A stretch of 64,000 bases of DNA from Algoriphagus sp. AGSA1 (lineage in GTDB: Bacteria > Bacteroidota > Bacteroidia > Cytophagales > Cyclobacteriaceae). The notes beneath the pieces are model-generated. The model was not told where the DNA came from, ran no database searches, and worked only from the letters and a program-made list of their open reading frames with translations. Location: contig NZ_JAJUWR010000008.1 in NCBI RefSeq assembly GCF_021390545.1, positions 1-64,000 of the forward strand. Direction: 5' to 3'. Positions 53,764-62,774 of this stretch are shown piece by piece; the first letter of the stretch is position 1, and every line of letters begins with the position of its first letter. The translations under genes and the position numbers were made by a program.

Positions 53764-54975
53764 ATGAAGAAGCTAATTCTATCAATGGCCTTGATCGGTG
53801 CAACGACCCTGGCTTTTGGACAAAAAAAAGTGGTTCGTTCTGCAGGGAAGAACTTCAAATCGGGGGATTTGCCAGCGGCAATGGCTGATATTGAAGCTGC
53901 TAGTGCTGATCCAGATACTGGAAGTGATCCTGCTACTTATCTACTTAAGGCCCAAATCGAAACCAAGATGTTTGGTTCGGATTCCTCTAACACCGCTTCC
54001 ACAGTGGAAACCGGGCAGGAGGCATATGCTACTTACATGAAAGCCTTTGAAATGGGAGGAAGTGATAAAGAAAGTGGGGTAGGAAAGGATATTTTTGCTG
54101 AGGATATGCCTGGTGTACCGGATAATCTCAGACCATATTCCATCTTTACCTTGAAAAATATCGCCTTCGATAAAGCACTGGAAAGATACAATGATGACGA
54201 TCAGGAAATGGCTTATGAGTTCTTCGATCTGGCTGGTGAGATTGACAAATCTGATACTGTAGTGCATTACAACGCAGGTTATATAGCCAATGAGCTGGGC
54301 AAAACGGAAGAGGCTAAAAAGCACTTTGGCTACCTGCTGGATATCGAAGAATATAATAAGCTGACTATTTATTATTTGATGGTGCAGATATTAAGCGGTA
54401 ATGATAAAAACCCGGAAGCAGCCTATGATATGATCATGGCGGGTAGAGAAGAGTATCCTGAAGACAAAATTCTTGCTGAGTATGAAATTCAATTGTTGCT
54501 ACAGTTGAACAAGATGGATGAAGCTATGGCTTCAATTCAAGATGCATTGAAAAATGATCCTAACAACGCCGGTATTCTATTGAGATCCGGTTACCTGAAA
54601 GAGCAGTCAGGTGATGTAGAAGGAGCTTTGGAAGATTACAAAAAATCAGTGGAAGTAGATCCTGAGTTCTATGACGGAAACTATTATGCAGGAGCCCTTT
54701 TGTTGGAGAAATCAAGAGAAATAGTTGTTGAACTAGGCGGATTGTCGGATGAAGAGTGGGAAGCTAGATCTAAATCTATGACTGAGGAAGCAAATCAGTA
54801 TTATAAAGAGGCTATTCCTTACTTTGAGAAAGCACTTGAAATTAAGCCTGATAATACTGAAGTGATGATAATCCTGTTCCAAATTCATACCCGGTTGAAA
54901 AACGAAGCTGAAGCGGAAAAATACAACAAGAAGTTGGTAGAATTGAAAGGAGCCAACTGGCAGGAAAACATGTAA
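53764..54975 (+). CDS. Secreted TPR-repeat protein
   Basis: The 403-residue protein has a signal peptide (MKKLILSMALIGATTLAFGQ) and several tetratricopeptide repeats: around 140-200 (VVHYNAGYIANELGKTEEAKKHF), 245-300 (ALKNDPNNAGILLRSGYLKE, GDVEGALEDYKKSVEVDP) and 340-395 (YYKEAIPYFEKALEIKPDNTEV). Such proteins scaffold envelope complexes, but the partner is unknown. It follows gyrA closely. That may be only read-through, since functions are unrelated. A terminator follows. Confidence 0.85.
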   Translation: MKKLILSMALIGATTLAFGQKKVVRSAGKNFKSGDLPAAMADIEAASADPDTGSDPATYLLKAQIETKMFGSDSSNTASTVETGQEAYATYMKAFEMGGSDKESGVGKDIFAEDMPGVPDNLRPYSIFTLKNIAFDKALERYNDDDQEMAYEFFDLAGEIDKSDTVVHYNAGYIANELGKTEEAKKHFGYLLDIEEYNKLTIYYLMVQILSGNDKNPEAAYDMIMAGREEYPEDKILAEYEIQLLLQLNKMDEAMASIQDALKNDPNNAGILLRSGYLKEQSGDVEGALEDYKKSVEVDPEFYDGNYYAGALLLEKSREIVVELGGLSDEEWEARSKSMTEEANQYYKEAIPYFEKALEIKPDNTEVMIILFQIHTRLKNEAEAEKYNKKLVELKGANWQENM

Positions 54976-54998
54976 TGCAACATGATTGAAATAATCTC

Positions 54999-55028
54999 AA
55001 AAGCCTCTGAACAATCAGGGGCTTTTTT
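54999..55028 (+). terminator. Intrinsic terminator after the TPR gene
   Basis: AAGCCTCTGA (55001-55010) pairs with TCAGGGGCTT (55015-55024, one G-U pair) around ACAA, followed by a T-run. Confidence 0.8.
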
Positions 55029-55096
55029 TATCTCTTGCCATAGCATATTGGAGTGCAGAGGATGAAAAAATATATAGTCTGTATTTTTAATCTTTT

Positions 55097-55104
55097 TATC
55101 TTTG
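55097..55104 (+). promoter_or_regulatory. TAnnTTTG -7 box of the PagL-like gene
   Basis: TATCTTTG matches the Bacteroidota -7 consensus exactly, 22 bp before the ATG at 55127. No strong -33 TTTG is seen 20 bp upstream. Confidence 0.5.
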
Positions 55105-55126
55105 TGCCCGGAACTAAGTATTATCA

Positions 55127-56257
55127 ATGCGCTTGCAAAAAATATTCATTTTAGCTCTTATTTTTTCAGGGATACATTCTTTTCAAGCTGAGGCCCAGTC
55201 GAAGAAGTTTATCGAGCTCTCCTATGATAGAGGGCCAATAATCGGTAACAACAAAGACTGGGCAAGTGAGCTTATAAATAGGATCGATTACTCAGGAGTA
55301 GATCTTAGATTTGGGTGGAGAAGTAGCAAAAACACTTACTATAATTACATCAATCGCTTTCCAAGCTATGGATTGGGATTCACTTCAGCAGTAAATTATT
55401 ACAAGGAAATCGGAAGGCCAATGGGGGTATATGCCTTTGGAGAATTCCCTTTCGGTAAGAATGATTTCAGCAGAAAACTGAATTTCAGTTATTTTGCCCA
55501 AGTAGGACTTGGATTCAATATGAATCCTTATGAACCGGAGACCAACCCCATTAACGGTTTTGTAGGAACTTCAATAAACGCGCATGTTCATTTTGGTTTA
55601 AAAGCCGCATACAAAGTTTCTGATAACTATGAAGTATTTACCTCTGTAGGTACCAAGCATTATTCTAATGGGTCTTATAAAAAGCCAAATGCGGGAATAA
55701 ATTTTGTTCCCATAGCTTTGGGGCTGAAGGTGAACCTAGATAAAGCAGAATTCCATCCAGGTACGAAACCGGATTTCCCACCTTTGCAGAAAAGAGGTTT
55801 TTGGAATATTGCGGCCTACACAGGGTTGAAAAGTTATGAAATCGGTGAGAAATCTTATTTCAGAGGTGGGCTAGGTGTGAATTACCTATGGGAACTCTCT
55901 TACAAATATAGAGCAGGATTAGGCATTGACTGGTTTTACGGGGCAGGAGCTCGTGAGAGGTATCCTGAAGAAAATATTGTTTTCACTGATGTGAATTCCT
56001 TTGCGGTGGTTGGATCCTGGGAATGGAAACTCACAGAAAACCTATATATGCCCATTGCCTTGGGAGTATATATAAGTAAGGCACATTTCAATGAGGAGAC
56101 GACGGGTTTCTACGAACGGATAGGCATACGCTATAGGATGGATAATAACGTATTTGCCGGGGTACAGATCAAAGCCCATAAAGCAAAAGCAGATTTTTTT
56201 GAGTTTACCTTAGGCTACACCTTGCCAGGAAGGGTCAGGAAAGTGGTCGCATATTAA
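55127..56257 (+). CDS. Acyloxyacyl hydrolase/PagL-like outer-membrane protein
   Basis: The 376-residue protein has a signal peptide (MRLQKIFILALIFSGIHSFQAEAQ). Its first half has the PagL/acyloxyacyl-hydrolase pattern: strands ending in FTSVGTKHYSNGSYKKPNAGINF with the His-x-Ser active-site motif (about 177-179). PagL removes a 3-O-acyl chain from lipid A in the outer membrane. The second half (about 220-376) adds a further set of beta strands not seen in enterobacterial PagL (about 160 residues in total), so the protein is a longer Bacteroidota form. Activity on lipid A is inferred from the motif. Confidence 0.72.
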   Translation: MRLQKIFILALIFSGIHSFQAEAQSKKFIELSYDRGPIIGNNKDWASELINRIDYSGVDLRFGWRSSKNTYYNYINRFPSYGLGFTSAVNYYKEIGRPMGVYAFGEFPFGKNDFSRKLNFSYFAQVGLGFNMNPYEPETNPINGFVGTSINAHVHFGLKAAYKVSDNYEVFTSVGTKHYSNGSYKKPNAGINFVPIALGLKVNLDKAEFHPGTKPDFPPLQKRGFWNIAAYTGLKSYEIGEKSYFRGGLGVNYLWELSYKYRAGLGIDWFYGAGARERYPEENIVFTDVNSFAVVGSWEWKLTENLYMPIALGVYISKAHFNEETTGFYERIGIRYRMDNNVFAGVQIKAHKAKADFFEFTLGYTLPGRVRKVVAY

Positions 56258-56340
56258 CCAGCTCTGTCTCCTTTAATCAAAAAACATTTTTATTTACAGG
56301 AAGCTTGTTCTAGCTTGTGATAATTAATAATGCCCATTAT

Positions 56341-58800
56341 ATGATCAAGCCTATTTTGCTCAGCTGCTTAGCTTTCTTTTACCTGATGCTAAACAGCCTT
56401 TGTGGTATTGCCCAATCCCTCCCTACATCAGTCCTGTACCATCAGCTACTTCAGCTAAAAGAAACAAAAAGAGTACTATATGTGGCTGCCCATCCTGATG
56501 ACGAAAACACCCAGCTTATATCAGCCCTTAGCAACGGTGAACATGTGGAAGTAGCTTACCTCAGTCTGACAAGAGGTGACGGGGGACAGAATTTGCTGGG
56601 AAAAGAATTGGGGACAGAACTTGGCCAAATCAGAACCCAGGAACTGCTGCGTGCCAGAGAGATCGATGGGGGAAGGCAATATTTTACACGGGCTATAGAT
56701 TTCGGTTATTCCAAACATCCAGATGAGACCCTACAGAACTGGGATAAGCAAAGCGTGCTTTCGGATGTGGTTTGGGTAATAAGAAACTTTCAGCCGGATA
56801 TTATTATCACCCGGTTCAATACCGTGCCTGGGGGAGGGAACCATGGCCACCATACTACTTCCGCTATGTTGGCTGAAGAAGCATTTGATCTTGCCGCCGA
56901 TCCCAAAGCTTTTCCTGATCAATTGCAATTTGTCTCGCCTTGGCAGACGAAACGGATCTTCTGGAACACTTATAATTTCGGAGGTGATTTCCAACCGGAA
57001 GACTCTGAGAAGTATGCCGTGATCCAAGTAGGTGAATACAATAGCCTGCTAGGCAAAACATATAGCCATATAGCTGCGAATAGCCGTACTATGCATAAGT
57101 CGCAGGGATTTGGTGCTACTCCAAGAATCGGTGCGGGAGTGGATTACTTACAGCTTATCAAAGGAGAAGCATTTGAAGTATCGGCATTTGAGGGTATTGC
57201 CAGTAGATGGAAAGAGATAGACAGTGGGGAAGAAATAGAAGCCATGTTTCAACAGCTCTTAGAAAAATTTGACTTTAAAAACCCTCTAATCAATCTTAAA
57301 GCCCTGATGGAAATCAGGGCAAGACTTGCGACAGTCAATTCAGAAATCCCATGGTTGACTGAAAAATCCAAGAAGCTTGATGAATTTATTATCAGGTTAT
57401 TAGGTCTTAAAATGGAATTTGTAACGACAAAGGAACTTGGCTACACCGGAGAGAAAATCCAGGCGCAACTGGTAGTCAATAATCCTTCTAGGGTTTTGCT
57501 GACAGACGTATCATTAAGCTTATTTGATGAAGAATATGACAGCAAAAAAAAGGTTTCGGCAAACAATGAACCCATCTATGTACCCGTGGATTTTACTATT
57601 TCCGAATCTACTCCATTGTCACAACCCTATTGGTTGATAAACCCTATTGTTGGTGCCCTCTATGATGTGAAAGATCAGACAATGATCGGAAGACCTTTTA
57701 ACGAGGTGAGTATAGCAGGGGATCTCACTTTCAGGATCAATGAACAGGAATTCCAGACAACCCTTCCATTGGAGTACAAGTACAATGATCAAGTGGACGG
57801 AGAGGTAAAGCAGCCTTTCACGATTGTTCCGGAAGTCGATCTGGAAGTGTCAGAGCACAATGTCTTTTTGCTACCAGGAGTAGATCCGGTGGTGTCCATT
57901 GCGGTCAATTTCAAAAGTGAAATAAAGGAAGGGGAACTTACTTTTAAAAATCTCAAGAAATCAGAATTTGAGATTTTGGGTGTGGAGGATGATCTCAGTC
58001 AGAATAAGAAAATTTATAGAATATCCTTTAAGCTGGACAAAAACGAACAGCGGGAAGCGGTGGCTCAGTTTACAACTTCTGAAGGGATTAGTTACGAACG
58101 AGTTACGCATAGGATTTCCTATAAGCATGTTCCCAATCTTACCTACTTTTCGCCGGCTTCTATTAATGTGATACAGGAGGAATGGGATGTATCGGGGGGT
58201 AAAATAGGTTATATCATGGGAGCTGGAGATGATGTGCCATCGGTACTCGCTTCACTGGGATATGAGGTTTCGGAAATCAACGATTTTTCCCTTGTAAACC
58301 TCTCACAATTTAAAAGTATTGTGTTGGGAGTCAGGGCATATAATACAAACAAGAAACTTGTTGCAAACCAACAAAATTTAATGACGTATGTAGAAAATGG
58401 TGGTAATCTGGTAGTTCAATATAATGTAGCTAACCCCTTGCTTATTAAGAATTTTGGCCCTTATCCATTTTCTATCAGTAGAGGCAGGGTGACCGTAGAA
58501 GATTCTCCCTTTGAGGCCGACTGGGATCATCCGGTATTAGCTGGTCCAAATAAAATCACAGAAAAGGATTTTGGAAACTGGGTTCAGGAAAGGGGACTCT
58601 ATTTTGTGACAGATATCGCCCCGGGATATTCCAATCCCATCACTTTCCAGGATCCGGGAGAAAAACCTCAGCCTGGTTCATTGATCTATACCAAATATGG
58701 TAAGGGAACATACATTTACACCGGGATTTCGTTCTTTAGGGAATTGCCAGCAGGAGTTCCTGGAGCGATCAAATTATTCATCAACCTGATCGAGCAGTAA
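56341..58800 (+). CDS. Secreted PIG-L-family deacetylase with GATase-like C-terminal domain
   Basis: From the ATG at 56341 (a GTG at 56317 is also open) the protein has a signal peptide ending GIAQS. A PIG-L N-acetylglucosamine deacetylase domain follows, with zinc motif AAHPDDE (His51, Asp54) and the second His cluster NHGHHTTSA (about 165-173). A long beta-rich middle (about 350-600) and a C-terminal glutamine-amidotransferase-like domain (about 620-819; GKIGYIMGAGDDVPSVLASLGYEV, LMTYVENGGNLVVQYN, YIYTGISFFRELPAG) complete it. The 819 residues match the large Bacteroidota form. It is followed after 2 bp by a tiny membrane ORF and then an SSS symporter, a plausible unit for de-acetylating and importing an amino sugar. 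Confidence 0.88.
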   Translation: MIKPILLSCLAFFYLMLNSLCGIAQSLPTSVLYHQLLQLKETKRVLYVAAHPDDENTQLISALSNGEHVEVAYLSLTRGDGGQNLLGKELGTELGQIRTQELLRAREIDGGRQYFTRAIDFGYSKHPDETLQNWDKQSVLSDVVWVIRNFQPDIIITRFNTVPGGGNHGHHTTSAMLAEEAFDLAADPKAFPDQLQFVSPWQTKRIFWNTYNFGGDFQPEDSEKYAVIQVGEYNSLLGKTYSHIAANSRTMHKSQGFGATPRIGAGVDYLQLIKGEAFEVSAFEGIASRWKEIDSGEEIEAMFQQLLEKFDFKNPLINLKALMEIRARLATVNSEIPWLTEKSKKLDEFIIRLLGLKMEFVTTKELGYTGEKIQAQLVVNNPSRVLLTDVSLSLFDEEYDSKKKVSANNEPIYVPVDFTISESTPLSQPYWLINPIVGALYDVKDQTMIGRPFNEVSIAGDLTFRINEQEFQTTLPLEYKYNDQVDGEVKQPFTIVPEVDLEVSEHNVFLLPGVDPVVSIAVNFKSEIKEGELTFKNLKKSEFEILGVEDDLSQNKKIYRISFKLDKNEQREAVAQFTTSEGISYERVTHRISYKHVPNLTYFSPASINVIQEEWDVSGGKIGYIMGAGDDVPSVLASLGYEVSEINDFSLVNLSQFKSIVLGVRAYNTNKKLVANQQNLMTYVENGGNLVVQYNVANPLLIKNFGPYPFSISRGRVTVEDSPFEADWDHPVLAGPNKITEKDFGNWVQERGLYFVTDIAPGYSNPITFQDPGEKPQPGSLIYTKYGKGTYIYTGISFFRELPAGVPGAIKLFINLIEQ

Positions 58801-58802
58801 TT

Positions 58803-58907
58803 TTGGAAGAAAAGCGAATACGTTGGGATTACTTGTATGCAGGTTTGATAGCCTCACTTTTTGTATTTATGGCCTTGTTTTATTGGCTTAAAGTTGCTTT
58901 CGAATGA
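58803..58907 (+). CDS. 34-residue single-pass membrane ORF coupled to the symporter
   Basis: This frame starts at TTG and reads LEEKRIRWDYLYAGLIASLF followed by VFMALFYWLKVAFE. It has one hydrophobic helix (about 13-29) with a charged N-terminus. It begins 2 bp after the PIG-L stop and its TGA overlaps the symporter ATG (ATGA). The position and membrane character suggest a real micro-protein, perhaps an auxiliary subunit or leader for the symporter. The weak start codon is a reason for caution. Confidence 0.55.
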   Translation: MEEKRIRWDYLYAGLIASLFVFMALFYWLKVAFE

Positions 58908-60625
58908 GCGGATTGGACTGGGTTGTGCTTTTTGGGACTTTAGCGCTAATTGTTACTTATGGAGTTTACAAAACCTATGGGCCAAAGAGTTTAGATTCTT
59001 ATCTACGCGGTAAAAACTCTGTGAACTGGTGGACTATAGGCTTGTCAATTATGGCAACCCAAGCGTCTGCGATCACTTTTTTGAGTACTCCTGGCCAAGC
59101 GTATGAGGATGGCATGAGATTTATCCAGTTTTATTTTGGCTTGCCATTTGCGATGATCGTGATTTCTGTGGTGTTTATACCGATCTACTATAGACTGAAG
59201 GTTTATACAGCCTATGAGTTTCTGGAAAGTAGATTTGATCTGAAAACAAGGACCCTTGCCGCGTTGCTTTTCATCATTCAGCGTGGCCTTGCTGCCGGGA
59301 TCACCATCTACGCACCAGCGATTATCCTTTCCACACTACTGGGCTGGAATCTCACCTTTACCAATATCCTGATAGGATCACTCGTGATTCTCTATACAGT
59401 GTCCGGAGGCACGGAAGCCGTGTCTATTACACAAAAACAACAGATGGCCGTAATGATGGGAGGCATGATCCTAGCAGGTGTAATAGTAGTCCAACTGCTT
59501 CCCATAACTTTTCAGGAAGCCCTACATGTGGCAGGCAAGATGGACAAGTTGAACATGATAAACTTTGAATTCGATATTTCGGATCGATACAATGTCTGGT
59601 CGGGGATGACCGCAGCCGTGTTTTTGTTTCTCTCATATTTTGGTACAGATCAAAGCCAGGTACAACGCTATCTATCAGGGCAGACCCTTTCCCAAAGCCG
59701 TATGGGTTTGATTATGAATGGCTTTCTGAAAATCCCGATGCAGTTCATTATTTTGTTTATCGGCGTGATGGTTTTTGTTTTTTACCAGTTTTTTCTTCCT
59801 CCTGTTGTTTTCAATAAGGTTCAAACGGATAAACTTCGTGCAAGTGAATATGCAGGGGAGTTTGAAGAGCTGGAGCAGCGATATGAGGAGAATTTTGAAA
59901 AAAGCAAAGTTTCCTATCTGGAAATGCTTGAAGCAATCCAGCTACAGGATGAGGGTAGAGAAGCGGATATCCGAGAGAAGATAGTGGGACTGAAATCCGA
60001 ACAGAATTCCATCCGTGAGGAGGTTAAAGATCTAATTGTGACAAACGATCCTGTTGCAGAAACACGGGACACTGATTATGTTTTTATGCGTTTTGTGATG
60101 GATCATTTGCCTAAAGGAGTCATAGGTTTGCTTTTTGCGGTAATTTTCTCGGCGGCGATGTCTTCCACAGCTTCAGAATTGAATGCCCTCGGGTCTACCA
60201 GTACAGTAGATTTATACAAAAGGTCAATCAATAAAAATGCTAGCGATAAACATTACCTGCGCTCATCTAAGTTATTTACTGCTTTTTGGGGATTAGGTGC
60301 AATACTCTTTGCTACGTACGCTTCTTTGTTTGAAAATCTTATCCAGGCAGTGAATTTATTGGGCTCACTTTTTTACGGTACTATTTTAGGCATCTTCTTG
60401 GTCGCTTTCTTTATGAAATGGGTGAAAGGACAAGCGGTTTTTATCAGCGCATTGCTGTCCCAGGCTCTTGTTTTATTTGTCCATTTCCAGAATGGTGATG
60501 TAATGGAAGGCAATCTCTGGGACATAGGATACCTCTGGTACAATCCGATAGGGTGTCTATCGGTTATGTTGTTAGCAGCCCTTATTCAGCTGGTAATTCC
60601 GCCGAAAAACCCTAAATCAAGCTGA
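58904..60625 (+). CDS. Sodium:solute symporter (SSS family)
   Basis: The 573-residue SSS transporter has many membrane helices and the typical start (SGLDWVVLFGTLALIVTYGVYK) and core pattern (LSIMATQASAITFLSTPGQAYEDGMRF, SYFGTDQSQVQRYLSGQ, IFSAAMSSTASELNALGSTSTVDLYKR). A charged, coiled-coil-like stretch of about 90 residues (about 300-385, GEFEELEQRYEENFEKS and READIREKIVGLKSEQNS) is inserted between two helices, as seen in some Bacteroidota paralogues. Substrate unknown, with sugars, sialic acids or amino acids possible. Its operon partner is a PIG-L deacetylase, so an amino sugar is a reasonable guess. Confidence 0.9.
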   Translation: MSGLDWVVLFGTLALIVTYGVYKTYGPKSLDSYLRGKNSVNWWTIGLSIMATQASAITFLSTPGQAYEDGMRFIQFYFGLPFAMIVISVVFIPIYYRLKVYTAYEFLESRFDLKTRTLAALLFIIQRGLAAGITIYAPAIILSTLLGWNLTFTNILIGSLVILYTVSGGTEAVSITQKQQMAVMMGGMILAGVIVVQLLPITFQEALHVAGKMDKLNMINFEFDISDRYNVWSGMTAAVFLFLSYFGTDQSQVQRYLSGQTLSQSRMGLIMNGFLKIPMQFIILFIGVMVFVFYQFFLPPVVFNKVQTDKLRASEYAGEFEELEQRYEENFEKSKVSYLEMLEAIQLQDEGREADIREKIVGLKSEQNSIREEVKDLIVTNDPVAETRDTDYVFMRFVMDHLPKGVIGLLFAVIFSAAMSSTASELNALGSTSTVDLYKRSINKNASDKHYLRSSKLFTAFWGLGAILFATYASLFENLIQAVNLLGSLFYGTILGIFLVAFFMKWVKGQAVFISALLSQALVLFVHFQNGDVMEGNLWDIGYLWYNPIGCLSVMLLAALIQLVIPPKNPKSS

Positions 60626-60737
60626 TTTCTTCTATTAAGAAAAATATAAGCACCGATATTCCCGCTTAAAATTATAGAATTCCTGGCAGAGTCGCTGCCT
60701 AGTCAGGATTTACACTAATGTCTGAGTCAGCAGAAAT

Positions 60738-60772
60738 AAAGAGAAGCTTTCCTGCGAGGAAAGCTTCTCTTT
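60738..60772. terminator. Bidirectional terminator
   Basis: A perfect 16-bp stem, AAAGAGAAGCTTTCCT with AGGAAAGCTTCTCTTT, closes a GCG loop between convergent genes. Confidence 0.85.
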
Positions 60773-60819
60773 GAATTAGGCTAGCCGTCTCATGTGAATG
60801 GACAAACCTGGACAAAATA

Positions 60820-61665
60820 TTATTTTAAAGTTTTGATGAGGCGCTCGTTCAGTGCCACATAGTCCTGGTTTCCAGCTTCCTGGGCGAGTTTTTTTGCTTC
60901 CTGCGCTGTATGCGCCGCACTGGTTTTTTCACCTAGTGAAGCTTCGATTTTCGCTTTCAGGTGCATAGTCCAGTATTTAGGATCATCTTTCACCGACTCA
61001 CTTATCCATTTGTAGGCTTGCGTCATGTCTTTTTTGTTGGTGTAGTAATAGCTAGCTGCGGAATATAGCAGACTTGGGTCGGTCGTATTACTGTCTATTA
61101 CATATTTTCTGATCTGCTCCATTACCAGCGGGTCAACTTGGGTCTCGATTCTAAAATCAACTTTTGTGTTTTCCCACCTTAAGGAAAGGTCAGAGCCTGT
61201 ATCCGTCATGTTGGTAAAACTGATTTCAAATGTTTCTGCCTTTTTTTTCAATTTTTCAGGCTTGGTGCTGAACCTAAGCATATCATCTCCTGGGTCATAG
61301 CCTATAGCTCCCCATAATTCTATATTCTTGGAAAGAATCATTGTCCACTCAGATTTATCTGGAATAGCATATAGTGCATATTTACCAGCGGGGATAGTTT
61401 TGCCTCCAATGATCACATCTGTGGAAAAAGAAAGCACCGTAGCCCCATTTGCACCGGTTCTCCAGATCTGCCCGTAAGGTACCAGCTCCCCGAAAATTTT
61501 TCGCCCCTTGATACTTGGTCTGCTATAATCCACCGTCACGTCCGTGAGCCCGACCTTTTGTGCTATTTTGGCGGATGGTGAGGCTTGAGGCATCTGGATT
61601 TGCTGTGCAAAGGAAATGATACTGCATAGCAAAAAAGTCAAAGTAAATGCGATTTTTTGTTTCAT
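60820..61665 (-). CDS. Secreted DUF2911 protein
   Basis: The 281-residue protein has a signal peptide (MKQKIAFTLTFLLCSIISFAQ) followed by the DUF2911 domain (about 25-180) with its signature DVTVDYSRPSIKGRKIFGELVPYGQIWRTGANGAT-type start, KTIPAGKYALYAIPDKSEW and WGAIGYDPGDDMLR. A C-terminal TPR-like helical extension follows (about 195-280, AASYYYTNKKDMTQAYKWI). Function is unknown. The family is common in Bacteroidota. It is a single gene, convergent with the symporter. Confidence 0.9.
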   Translation of the reverse strand: MKQKIAFTLTFLLCSIISFAQQIQMPQASPSAKIAQKVGLTDVTVDYSRPSIKGRKIFGELVPYGQIWRTGANGATVLSFSTDVIIGGKTIPAGKYALYAIPDKSEWTMILSKNIELWGAIGYDPGDDMLRFSTKPEKLKKKAETFEISFTNMTDTGSDLSLRWENTKVDFRIETQVDPLVMEQIRKYVIDSNTTDPSLLYSAASYYYTNKKDMTQAYKWISESVKDDPKYWTMHLKAKIEASLGEKTSAAHTAQEAKKLAQEAGNQDYVALNERLIKTLK

Positions 61666-61846
61666 TGAATTGGGATTAATAACTTGGTTTAAGTTTCTTA
61701 AGCGTAAAATTTAAGGATAGGGTTTAACATACTGCAATTTCAGTTTTTTCATAGAAAAAAGACTACTGTAAAATCAATTTTGTTTAGAGCTCCTAGCCTT
61801 TTCTGTTGTTTATCACCTTCAACCAATAACCTTCGTATAAGATACC

Positions 61847-62767
61847 ATGAGCCTAGCAATTATAAGCCCCGGCAAAAAACCGGATATTTGGATTAAAGAA
61901 TTTAGAGCCCTGGCACCTGATCTGGCTATAGAAGTATATCCGGAAATCAAGGAGCCTGAAAAAGTAGAATATGTTTTTCTCTGGCAGCATCCTGAAGGCA
62001 TCCTGTCCGATTTCCCTAATCTAAAACTGATCAGCTCTATGGGGGCAGGCGTGGATCATATTCTACGGGATAAGTCAATTCCAGAATCTATACCAATAGT
62101 GCGGATAGTGGATGAAAAACTCACCTTTTCCATGACCAATTATGTGGTGATGGGAGTGCTCAATTTCCATAGACAGACTTTGCGCTATCAGGTTAATCAA
62201 TCCCAAAAAATCTGGGATATGAGCAACCCTGAACTGGAGGCGGCCATAGGGGTGATGGGAGTAGGTGCCTTGGGTAAGGACGTGATGGATAAACTGGACT
62301 ACATGGGGTTTCCGGTAGTTGGATTTGGATCCACCGCGAAAGCGGATTTTGAATACCCCTATTATGTTGGGAACAAGCTGGAAGAGTTTTTACAAAAGGT
62401 AAATGTTATAGTCTGCCTGCTTCCACTTACTCCCGATACCGAGAATATCCTGAGTTTATCGTTATTTGAAAAGTGCAAGCCCAACACCTACCTCATCAAC
62501 GTGGCTAGAGGAAAGCATCTGGTAGAGGAGGATTTGATCATAGCCTTAGAAAGAGGATACCTTTCTGGAGCTATGTTGGATGTATATAGAGAAGAGCCCT
62601 TACCAGAGGAGCATCCGTTTTGGGACAATCCGAAAATAACCATGACTCCTCACATTGCAAGCGTGACCAACCCTCAGGCTGCGGCACCGCAGGTGATAGA
62701 AAACATCAAGCGGATAAGGGAGCATAGAGAATTGATAAATGTAGTTGATCGAAAACGCGGATATTAG
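61847..62767 (+). CDS. D-2-hydroxyacid dehydrogenase, glyoxylate/hydroxypyruvate reductase type
   Basis: The 306-residue NAD(P)-dependent dehydrogenase has the nucleotide motif GVMGVGALGKD (about 135-145), the catalytic Arg in VARGKHLVEEDL, Glu in REEPLPEEHPFW and His in TPHIASVT. The overall pattern (LWQHPEGILSDFPNLKLISSMGAGVDHI) matches the GhrA-type group, which reduces glyoxylate and hydroxypyruvate. Physiological substrate is not certain. It is followed after 7 bp by the universal stress protein gene. Confidence 0.87.
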   Translation: MSLAIISPGKKPDIWIKEFRALAPDLAIEVYPEIKEPEKVEYVFLWQHPEGILSDFPNLKLISSMGAGVDHILRDKSIPESIPIVRIVDEKLTFSMTNYVVMGVLNFHRQTLRYQVNQSQKIWDMSNPELEAAIGVMGVGALGKDVMDKLDYMGFPVVGFGSTAKADFEYPYYVGNKLEEFLQKVNVIVCLLPLTPDTENILSLSLFEKCKPNTYLINVARGKHLVEEDLIIALERGYLSGAMLDVYREEPLPEEHPFWDNPKITMTPHIASVTNPQAAAPQVIENIKRIREHRELINVVDRKRGY

Positions 62768-62774
62768 AAGTTTT

